A stretch of DNA of 64,000 nt from Ampullaceana balthica (lineage: Eukaryota; Mollusca; Gastropoda; Lymnaeidae): positions 483,501 through 547,500 of the forward strand of contig CALYLW010000123.1 in assembly GCA_944989445.1 (NCBI GenBank), given 5' to 3'. A program made the translations under genes and the position numbers. Numbering within the stretch: the stretch's first letter is position 1; the number at the start of each line of letters is the position of its first letter. Positions 54,482 to 64,000 of the stretch are shown here, in pieces. The notes under the pieces were generated by a model. The model ran no database searches. It worked only from the letters and a program-made list of their open reading frames with translations, and was not told the DNA's origin.

Positions 54482-56464
54482 CCTTGCAACCCTTTTTTGT
54501 AAGTGGATCTTACAAAAACTGTATTTTCTCTCTTATTTTTTCGTTGACCAAGTTTCACACTGTTTAAATCTCAGCTCCAATATGCATTCCACTTTTAATC
54601 CACGCGAGTCAGAGGGTATGTCAGGATGCATATCATTATTTTAAATAATCGACCGGACTCTAGTAATGATTTAAATGATGTCCTTTGGTCCTTCCGAGTC
54701 AATCCACATAAACTATCTGATGTCCTTCACCGCCCGACGCCGCCTTAAATGTGTATCCTTGAAACACGCGTCTGCTTCGAGTCCATAAAGCAGTCCTGCC
54801 CACGTCATGTAGAGTCTATTTGGTTTTATGGACCATGGAGAAGAAAAGATGTGTGGTCGTTGTGTTGTCAATCCCTCGTCCCTGCCCACGTTGTAATCCT
54901 CAATTGGCGGCTGTTTTGTTTACCTGCGACAGAGAGAAACAAGATTGTAGCCATAAATGTGAACATATTAACTTCAGAGCGACAGCTGTATTTGAAAGAA
55001 AAACTTGAAAAGATGGAATCATAGCATTAGAAAACATTTACCCTTGGCAATAAATTCACCCATAATTAATATACATCTCTATAAAATATAGCTTATGCAT
55101 TCTTTTTTAAAACAAAAATTGTTAAAGATGAGATGGATTAAAACTATAAGTTAAATCGACACTAAAGAATTTTTCACCTTAAGTCTTGTGACTTTTTAAA
55201 AATTACGTGATTCACTTAAAATAGCGAAATAATAATAAAATGTAATATAGAGTAATGAATTGTGAACGGTTTATCAAGATTCAAGGCAATGAAAAAGTAC
55301 AAACAAGCAGACAACTGTACAAACGGCTTTCATGAAAAATAATATTCCTAATTTTGTAATGAAATATATTTCTACCAATGTTTACGTTATCACAACACAC
55401 ATCAGCGGACCAAGAACTCCAGCAGCCGGCAGCGCGCTTACTTGCGGACGCATTGTGTAACTGCTTGATTAGACTAAACACTGACCTTATTAAAACAGAA
55501 ACTTTTAATCTCCGAGCACTACTTGTTGTAAACTTTGTCTCTAAGTTGTTTCTTAAAAAAACTTTTTTTTTAAATCTATTGGTCGATTGTGTGCGCCGTG
55601 GTGTGCAGCTCTCGACCTGGATCGGTCTAACTCGAATGACAATGTGCACGCAGGCTGGCGTAATCTGCCAGTTATACCTGTAGATTTGTATCCGGCCTAC
55701 TAGCAATTAGCCATCTTTCAATACACAAAGCAAGGTTTCGAGCATCTCTCGTGCATCCGGATAAAAGGTGCATCCCGATAAAAGGTGCATTAGGAAATAT
55801 AAAAAAAATTAAAAAAAAAGGATTAGGCCCCTCCCTCGCCCCACCTACCGCTTACCCCATGACCAGTATGCGAAATGATCTATTAATGTCCCATAAAAGG
55901 GTATACACTTTGTTTACGTAATTTATGTTTTGTTTTAAATAAAAATACATGGGGATCGTGCTGAGATAATGGCTTAAGAAGGAGTGGAAAGGGTAGGTGC
56001 AACTGCCACATAAAACACTGTCTGCATGTGGAGTGGTAAAACTAAAATTAAATTGTCGACTGAAAAGTATACAGAAGAAGAAGTGTAAGGGTGACAGAAG
56101 AATCAGTTTTCCCACCCAAGGTGCCACTATTCATGCTGCGCCACTGAGGTAGATTTTGGCAGTTTTTCAGATAATTTTTCTTTAATTTTCTCTAATCGTC
56201 TTATAATAATTATTATATTTAATTATTTTTTATTTCCATTTACTCTTTATTGAGTTGTTTTGGGCGAGTTTCGTATCAGCAACTTGTAAATTTCTGAGAC
56301 AGCATGCAACTTGAATACATTTTGAAATATATTCCTATCACAAAATGTTAAAAATTTGAGAATATGAGTCCCGTTAAAGTCGTAAAGTCGTACCAATATT
56401 TTTTTTCAGCCTCAATCGGTGCCGGGCCCAGTTGAGGTCTGTGTAGGGTAAGAAATAAGAGAGA

Positions 56465-56504
<40 letters not shown>

Positions 56505-58178
56505 GAGAGAGAGAAAGAAAGAGAGAGAGAGAGGTTATCGTTTTCATAATAGTAATTAAAAAATTATGCAATTGTTCAGCTCTAACGTTCGCAGTGTAGT
56601 TTTATTTTGAGTCATTATATTAGCATCCACTTTTAAACAAGTAGTAATAATATATTGTAGTAAAAAAACCTTTGTACTTAAAGCTGTGCCTTGTTTGGTG
56701 TGTTGTTATGTAAATTAAAATGTTTTGTGCGTGAAATAAACTATTTTTGAACGTGAACATTTTTACTTCCAATAATAAAAATATGAACACATGCTCTTTT
56801 ATGTAATTTAAATTGCTATTTGTGTAAAATGCCCTCTACTTCTACCTTCTGTAAGGGAAATGAGAATATAACAGTAAAAAAATGCGTAACGAAAGGACCA
56901 ATGACCATTGTAGATAATAAGGGTTAAAGGCTACATGGTGGCTCTATATGCAAATACGAGATAAACGTTGGGCATGTCTTTTGAGCATTTTTATTTTAGA
57001 AATTAAATTTCGTTCTTAACAGAACTTCTTTACTAAAGGATCTTTAATATTTGATTAAATGAATGAATTTCCATCGCGAAAGGTAAACATACACCCACAC
57101 CAACTCAAAGGATGTCAGTAGACTGCAGTAAGCCAAGAGTGGAGGCCAGTTAGTTTAGTCACGGGCAGGCAAGCCCATAATAAAAGACAACTTGACATTT
57201 AGGAACAGGCGCATTCGTTTGAAATCTGGGTTATAGTTGATGATTATTATTCATTTCTAATGACAGTTTTTACAATCGAAAAGCATGAGCTTCCTTCAAA
57301 CACCTGACAAGACAGTAAATCTTTGTTTGGGCTGTCTACTGACCACCCAACCCCAATTCTTTTTTAAGTTAACGGATGTTTTATGAATGTTTAATTAAAA
57401 GCAATCATCTAGCAATAGATTGGAGGTCGTCATAAACTTTATACCGTGAGAAAAAATTAAATTACCACCACTTTTATTTATTTATCTTGTCTTGCTGATG
57501 CCAATTAGCAGCTGCTGTACAATAAATGGCACGTCATTGAGTGTGATTCATAAAGAAGTGTTCGGGTTTAATCGAGAATTAATCTTCAAACATTAAAATT
57601 AAGAAAGAATCATAAGAAAATCGAAGCCTGTTTTAAAATGATTTTCCATGCAGTTTTTATTTCTTATGATTTCTAAATGACCTTATGGAGACAGTGGGGT
57701 TTTAATTCAAAATATTTTTTATTTAAATATGAGAACTGTGTTAAAATATTTCTAAATAATTTTAAAATTATTTTAAAAAATTTTGTTTTTTGTTTTTATG
57801 ACACATAATCTGTCTACGTTACATATATTTAAATCAATTTTTTTAACGTTGTGGCTGTCGCTAAGGGATGAGGCTGCGTTAAAAAATGTAGCTTATGACA
57901 TGGGGGGCGCCGTGAGTAAAATATTGGGTAGGCCAAGTTGGTAACACAAATTTGTTTAATTCGATACCCTTGCCTTAAATAGGACCTTGAACCCTGGGTA
58001 TCTTCCTATCTCTGTACCCTTCCCTTTTTAATTTTTTCCAGAGAAATGTCTAACGTCCAAATGGGCGACAGTGTAGTGGGTAAATTTCAATAAATTTGTA
58101 CAGAATGGTAATGAAAAATCATATCATATGATTCATATTATATAAAATTTGAAACAGTCAAACATTAACTCAAAATAA
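54482..58178. other. Upstream region of the - strand gene, no gene recognised
   Basis: The promoter of the GTPase-pseudokinase gene should lie just above 54481, but I see no diagnostic core element. Somewhat GC-richer patches at 54690-54960 and 55380-55700 hold open frames up to 141 codons without recognisable similarity. The remainder is AT-rich. Confidence 0.4.
56464..56533. repeat. (GA)n microsatellite
   Basis: GAGAGAGA tract with GAAAGA interruptions. Confidence 0.93.
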
Positions 58179-58726
58179 AACAAACCCGTAAAAACAAAGT
58201 TTTTGAATATAAATCCCTTATATATGAGACATAACTAAAAGTATATATTATGTTCAAACGCGACAAAACGTTTACAGACTGAATCTGTCTTAACTCCCCT
58301 TTGCTTTATAACCCGGGGGAGGGGGTAGGAGAGGGGAAAGGTGTGGTCACCGATCGATGGACCGAGCTCAGCGTGACACGTAAAAAGTAAACAAAAGCAC
58401 GCCGGTACATCGACGGGTGGCATCAACGCGCGAACTGAACTGTCACGTGAAAAAACAACAATAACAAACTGTGAATTTGAATTACATACGTTGTATAGAG
58501 ATACACTAAAATGCATTAATCTAATTACGGTACGTTCGATCGATCTGAAATTTTGATACGATTCATTGTTAGGTGACACGAGTCTATGTTCCCAATTTCA
58601 GCTCGATGGCATTACGGGAAGTGGGTCAGTTTGTTTTGACTTTTGTTTTTCCGCTCGAACCAAGTACGAAGAGACAGACAGAGAGAGACAGAGAGACAAG
58701 ATTTCGAAGTTAATATAAGGGATTTA
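58179..58726 (-). repeat. Dispersed repeat family A, inverted copy
   Basis: The start CAAACCCGTAAAAACAAAG and the end TTAATATAAGGGATTTA mirror the end and start of the tandem copies at 13326-14264. The shared core holds GATCGATCTGAAATTTTGAT and AAATGCATTAAT. The middle is diverged, and a GACAGACAGAGAGAGA tract has expanded near the right end. Confidence 0.8.
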
Positions 58727-58833
58727 ATAAAATAGTCAAAAGTCACGAGAAATGTCCAAAAAATTTTCTACGTGAGTCATTTAGACCGATGAACTCGTTC
58801 GCCACTGATACAATGTTGATACTAGCTATCAGG

Positions 58834-60350
58834 TCAAGGTACACGTTTGCGACGAAACAACTTCAGGTCTTCCAAATCCATCCTCTTTGCTTCAATCACA
58901 TCGGCATCAAACATTACTTCGAAATAATCCCTTAACACTGTTAGTTCGCTCAACACGTGACACTTACGGCGCATCCCTTCAGAAGTTGTCATAGTAGGAT
59001 TTTGAATGGCAGTAGCAAACGAGTCAGTTAATGCGAACAGACGATGAATCACTGAACATTTGAAGTATGTCTCCGCTGAATGCATGTAATTCAACAAACC
59101 ACGTTCTGTGTAGGCTGCGTCAGAAGTAGCTTTTCAATCAGCTTCTATACACTCAAGCGTCTCCATAAGGTGCTCATAGTTGCAGACTACGCTATTGATT
59201 GCTGACGCTCGTACGGTCCACCTAGTAGGGCACAGTGGTCGAAGGTTGGTCATTGGAGCCGTGACGTGACGCTCCTCATTCTCTTTGTATTCAAACTGAG
59301 TTTGCACATCTCTCGAAATGTCTATGCGGATGAATGTCACTACATGCTGAAAAAACTCTAGTGAACCGCTCAAAAATGGTACTGACTTTCCAGATTCTTC
59401 TACTCCAAAATTGAAACAGTGAGCCAGACAGTGAATGACATGAGCATTTGGTGACCACTCCTTCGTCCGCTGCTGAGCTACTCCAGAAATCGCTCCGGAC
59501 ATTGCCCTCGCTCCGTCGTAACCTTGACCGTGCAGTTCACTAAAGGATAGCTTGCATCGTGTCATTACGTCAGTCAGGCATGACGACAGTATTTCCGCTC
59601 TCTGGCCGACACCCTTTAGACTGTAGAGTCCTAAAAAATCTTCTTGGGCTGCTAACCCCTTGTTGGTCCATCTAATACAGACTGAGAGTTGTTCCGCAAC
59701 TGAAACATCCCTTGTCTTGTCTGCCAACATGGCAAATTGGCTGATGGCTTTATTGGCATTAAACCGCTCAATGACCATCCGTAACAGTGTTTTCACGATG
59801 ATATTGCATTGTTCGTTGACAGTGTCGTGGCTTAAGTGAATGCCTGTTTGAAGGCCAATTGATGTTGATGTATCACCACTGATACTGCTAGTCATCATCG
59901 GAATCAATTGATGCAGTGTGTCGTTTTTCTCATCGTTGCCACGACGAATCGCCAGCCCTTGTCGCATGATGAACATTAGACTGTTCAGCCGAATGACCAA
60001 CCTATTCCGATTGACTTGCTGTGATTTAGACAGCGGACAACTTAGCTGCGTGGCAACAGACGGTTTGTTTCTATTACTCACGTATTAGGCCACTGCTCTA
60101 TGAGAAGAAGACGCCGCGTGTTCATCCAGCTTCTGGGATCCGTCTTTCCAGTTGTTGAATCCCTTGTCAACAAACGTGGACTTGACTTTACATGCTCCAA
60201 CAAGACGCTTGTTGCCCATTACACGACAACAGCTGCAAAGCAGAACTTTCCGTTGACGTGATATGCGCAGCCATGGATGACTGCTAAATCATTTTTCCTG
60301 CGGTTGTCGACGACGTCCACTGTAATCACAAGTAGCCTCGCTTAACAGCG
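58834..60350 (-). pseudogene. hAT-like transposase / ZMYM1-like protein, broken
   Basis: One frame on the - strand carries a TTF-type zinc-finger start (HPWLRISRQRK, CSCCRVMG, FVDKGFNNWKDG, H-x5-H). A DUF4371-like middle follows (FAMLADKTRDVSVAEQLSVC, LHGQGYDGARAMSG, VIHCLAHCFN, CPTRWT). The frame is cut by TGA at 60289-60291, TAA at 60085-60087 and TGA at 59134-59136, but stays in phase, so it decayed by point changes. It ends at 58834 without the C-terminal dimerisation domain. The longest intact piece is 315 codons (59134-60081). Neighbouring repeats support a mobile-element origin. No terminal repeats were identified. Confidence 0.87.
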
Positions 60351-60699
60351 TATCATCTGGACGTGATATCAGTAAGATCCTTGGTATCAAACATCGTTCA
60401 TAATAACATCAGATGAGACGACGTTTTAAACTTTTTTACTCGGTATTTTCGGTTGAGTGGATTGCGTGAGGAAACGCTTCATAGTTTAAATTTATTTCTG
60501 CAATTAAGCCCTACAACAACTATACGTTAGGAGAGTGAACCGACTTCCGGTTGTTCCAAGAGACTTTTAATTAACACTGAGATTTTGATAAAACTCAGTT
60601 TTATTAAATAATGGACTTGATTTAAGTATTGAAATTGATTTATTTCCCAATTAAATGAATGCTCAGATGTACGTATTTTTTAATAAATAAAGGTTAAAA

Positions 60700-61080
60700 A
60701 ATGATTTTTAAAAACCACGTTTTTATAAGTGAACTAAAAAGAAGAAAATAATTTAAAACTTATAAGTTCAAGTACCTCGATTTAATATGAGACTAAATAC
60801 GTGGGGCGGGAAATTATGAGGTTTAACATATGCGGTTCACTCATTCTCTCACTTATAGATCTCTCTTTTGCCTTCTAAATTATAAATCTTTAACTTTTAT
60901 ACCAAAAACCCGCCCCACGTGGGGAAAAATTATTTTCTTCTTTTTAGTCCACTTATAAAAACGTAGTATTTAAAAATCATTTTTTACCTTTATTTATTTT
61001 ATTCTTTTTTAGTCCACTAATAAAAACGTGGTTTTTAAAAATATTTTTTTACCTCTATTTATTTTACCGATTTATTTATT
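60700..61080 (-). repeat. Dispersed repeat family B, copy 3 and partial tandem ends
   Basis: Inverse-orientation match to 20071-20310 and 38105-38390 (GTATAAAAGTTAAAG, CTTATAGATCTCTCTTTTGC). It is followed by two further T-rich termini of the type CTTCTTTTTAGTCCACTTAT (60938-60995 and 61000-61070), so ends are tandemly duplicated. Confidence 0.75.
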
Positions 61081-61149
61081 TTATATCAGCGCCCGCCCAA
61101 TGTTTAATAACAAAGCGATAAGGTCACGGGGTGAACTCGCCACGTGCAA

Positions 61150-61600
61150 TTAAACTACGACAGGCGGGTACAGAAGCTTATATAAAGATAAACTAAGAAA
61201 TGCATTAAATTAATTACGGTACATTCGATCGATCTTAAATTTTGACACAATGTATTGTCATCCAAGACCTATCTGTGGTAAAATTTGGAGCTCTCTAGGA
61301 CCATCATAAGTGGTTTAATTTTACATTGGCAAATTTGAAAAATTGCGGACAGACACGAATATAAAAATATAGATAAACTAAAAAGTTCAATAATGTAATA
61401 ACGGTAAATTCGATCGATCTGAAATTTTGATACAATGCATTGTCATCCAATATCTATCTGTGATAAAATTTTGAGATCTCTAGTACCATCAGAAATGGTT
61501 TAATTTTACGTTGGCAGATTCGAAAAATCTGGACAGACACACAAACAATGCCACAGGAACGAAAGCGAGTTAATAAAAACGTGGTAAAAAAAATAAATTA
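61150..61600 (-). repeat. Repeat with two GATCGATC-core units, related to 1895-2180
   Basis: ACATTCGATCGATCTTAAAT near 61222 and AAATTCGATCGATCTGAAAT near 61407 start two diverged direct copies of ~190 bases that share TTTAATTTTAC and GACAGACAC. The region 1895-2180, in kinase intron 2, matches in reverse orientation (ACATTAAACCATTTCTGATG then GTCCTAGAGAGCTC). Confidence 0.65.
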
Positions 61601-63189
61601 ATTTCATAAGCAATTTTTCTAGAAATGTGTTTTTATTTCCATAATTACATCATGCTCAGTTTCCTTTCTATTAGCTTTTTTTATTAGTTTTTAGAAAATT
61701 TTGTTAAATCAAAACTGATTTTTTTCAAAATCGCAATGTTGTTTAGTACTAAAATGGAACACCGGATGTTGGCTCACTCTCCTAATAACGTATAAATAAA
61801 CATTTCACAAAACAAGACGAAAAACTATACAGGACAGGGTCCGATTAGAAGTAGAATTGAAAGACAATAATATTATTATAATATTTTAATTTTTTTATAT
61901 AAACTATATTTCAATATTTTAATAATTAATGTCAATAATAACAATAATGATGCATTTAAAACTTAGCAGACCGCCGATCGTCAATTGCAACAATTATCCT
62001 ACGTCATCATCAGTGATGGGCAACTAGTAAAATAAATTGTTGGTAGAAATAATAGTTTAAATTTTTTAGTTGTGAGAAAAGTTTAACCAAAAATATAATA
62101 TATGGTTGAGTTAAAATGGTAGGACTTTTAAATTAGTTACTAACTAAACAGTTTAACTAAAAATTTTAGAGCTGTGAATGGCGTGACACACAATAGTAGG
62201 ATTTGTATGTATTTCCTCTAAATTTGAAGTTTTCTGTGTTTAATGTTACCAATAACAAAATTAACAAACTTATAACAAAGAAGGGCTGTACATTAAACAG
62301 TTTCCCTATTGTTGGTTTCAGTTGATTATTTTTGGAAAATACATTTTAGCCCATTAGCTCTAAAAATGGGTGAGCCATGGCCCACCTGGCCCACCCTGTA
62401 ACGCCCCCCCCCATGCTTATGAATCAATATTGTTGGCTCGCATCATTCTTTACTCCGTCACACAAACCTCAATTTTCAAAACAACTCTTACAATAGATAT
62501 TCATTTCATCTTCTATTCATAACTTAATGGCGGCTACCTCTTTAAATATAACTTGGGGTCTTGAGTTAGCTGTTGTTTAAGAACCCTCATTTTAAATTTC
62601 ACGCAGCTTTGATCACCACGAGGAGCTTTGCAAGCCATGCGTGGCTAACTTTCCTTGCTTTAAGTTGCCGAGATCTTTTATGTCTTTTTTTTAATCTCAC
62701 CTGAAAAAGGAAGCTTTCTTTTTAAGACAAGGGTCATTACTTTTCTGAGGTCACTTGCGATTACAACCCCAGATCATGTACATGGTGACATTAAATATGT
62801 TCTTTAAAAAGATATTCAGATACAATGTTTTCTGTGTTAAAAGTCTCTTACAGAAGAAAATCCACGAACCCTTTATCCGGATAACTAAATTTAGCAGCTA
62901 ACGTGATTTATTTTATAATTAGCAGTGAATTGTTTTATGTTTTTTTACTTGGGCCATGCTAAATAGGCCTACTTCAGTAAGACTTTTTTTTATTGTAGAC
63001 CTTAAAACTCTTAAACAAGTTGTAGTAAATCAACAAACGACTTTTTTATCTTAGAAACAAGGGATTTGACGTTGTTTCCACCAAGTAGTAAATAAAATGA
63101 TTTTAGTATCTTGCTATTACTAAATTTACATTGATATATTTAAAGAATTTCAAATTTCATCAGCTACATAATATAAACAACATTTAACA
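61601..63189. other. AT-rich stretch, nothing recognised
   Basis: No frames of note and no clear RNA gene. One C-run (62404) follows a GGCCCACCTGGCCCACC segment. Confidence 0.45.
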
Positions 63190-63512
63190 CAGGGGTCGGG
63201 AAACCATGGCTCGCGAGCCAGATGTGGCTCTATAGTTGACAGCATCGGGCTCTAAGACATATGTTCGATTATAAAAAAACAAACGTTTATTCAGACTCCT
63301 TTGATCTGCATATTCATTGTATATTAAAAAAAACATAACAATGTTATTAAAAAAAGAGACATATGTATTGTACTTTTAGTGTTGAAATTAAACAAAGTGC
63401 ACACATTTATTTGAATTTTTTGTTTTAAACATAATGTATGGCTCTCACAGAATTACTTTTCAAAATATGTGGATTTTGTGGTTCTCTTAGACAAAAAGTT
63501 CCCCGACCCCTG
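63190..63512. mobile_element. hAT MITE, 323 bp
   Basis: The ends CAGGGGTCGGGAAACC and GTTCCCCGACCCCTG are inverted repeats. Flanking 8-mers ATTTAACA (63182-63189) and CTTTAACA (63513-63520) differ at one base, fitting an 8-bp target duplication. Non-coding. TGGCTCTATAGTTG and TATGGCTCTCAC recur subterminally. Confidence 0.85.
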
Positions 63513-63704
63513 CTTTAACAGGTAGCATAGATTGTTAAAAAATTTAAAATAAATTAACATGAATTCCTTTCAATATGAACAAAAGAGCTTAGAAATAAAT
63601 TTCGGTGAAAAGCAGTGGGAAAAAAACAAAACAATAAAATTTTTAAAAAAAGATTATTGCGTCCTTAGTTCTGATTAGACCGTATAGACCATGTTGGAAA
63701 GTTA

Positions 63705-63905
63705 CGCAATGTTCACAGGACACGGCTAAGAGGGGATAGTGGGGAACAATACCCAGCCGCCTGTTTTTCTCTATCTAATGTCAGGCACCCATTCACAGCT
63801 GCGTGGACTCAGGGACATCCTTAACCCCGCGCACAAATCCATACCTTCACAGAAATTCGAACCCGTGACTTTCGGTACGTAAACCAAGCGCGCATGCTGC
63901 TCTAT
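63705..63905 (-). repeat. tRNA-derived SINE
   Basis: Read on the - strand it starts AGAGCAGCATGCGCGCTTGG and has a B-box-like GGGTTCGAATTTC, then GGTTAAGGATGTCCCTGAGT and ATGGGTGCCTGACATTAG. From memory this body resembles SINEs common in gastropod genomes (not searched). The tail is not complete in what I can see. Confidence 0.65.
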
Positions 63906-64000
63906 GAACATAGTCTTAATACATAATTTGAAAAAACAAAAACAAAACAATGATTGACGCTGGAAAGATCATCACTAATAAATTGATTTTCAGACGAAGA

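Noticed and set aside
55281..55706. 141-codon - strand frame and 101-codon + strand frame upstream of the gene start
   Set aside because: Neither resembles a known family and they overlap antisense. A 5' UTR or promoter role remains possible but unsupported.
63840..63905. Functional tRNA gene
   Set aside because: A B-box-like GGTTCGAA is present on the - strand but no cloverleaf can be drawn with a proper acceptor stem. The adjoining body is SINE-like.

Overview
The window is AT-rich, intron-rich animal DNA. It has GT/AG introns, long intergenic stretches, two multi-kilobase minisatellites and a dense layer of degraded DNA transposons. A gastropod mollusc is my best guess, from the gene content (DSTYK-like kinase, GTPase plus pseudokinase fusion) and a tRNA-derived SINE; this is inference, since no search was run. 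Nothing is bacterial or operon-like.

Two protein-coding genes can be reconstructed, and they converge. (1) On the + strand, 449-10336, are the last six exons of a catalytically intact protein kinase whose 5' part lies left of the window. Its fifth intron (3967-10138) holds about 4.9 kb of a 32-bp minisatellite and, just before the last exon, a 280-bp inverted-repeat element. (2) On the - strand, 54481 down to 23577, is a 21-exon gene with a 5265-nt CDS (1754 codons plus stop). All exon phases agree. It encodes an acidic N-terminus, a dynamin-like GTPase domain (P-loop, DTPG), a helical/coiled-coil middle, a kinase domain that has lost its HRD and DFG aspartates, and a ~630-residue Ser-rich tail in one exon. 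Its first intron (37145-54398, 17.3 kb) contains a 3.2-kb, 36-bp minisatellite and several transposons.

Layout: 1-10.5 kb kinase gene; 10.5-21.3 kb intergenic, with a hAT-type element carrying a perfect 8-bp target duplication (11253-12651), a tandem pair of ~465-bp repeats (13326-14264), a deleted ZBED-type hAT (15274-16042), a dead non-LTR retrotransposon (17950-20070) and a short hAT MITE (21119-21274); 21.3-54.5 kb the GTPase-pseudokinase gene, including a 288-bp near-perfect palindrome at 35668-35955; 54.5-58.1 kb upstream DNA without a recognisable gene; 58.2-64 kb repeats, a broken hAT/TTF-zinc-finger transposase (58834-60350), a hAT MITE and a SINE.

The point of most interest is the neighbouring pair: an active DSTYK-like kinase facing a GTPase-pseudokinase fusion. 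They could be diverged paralogues or functional partners, but the sequence alone cannot decide this.
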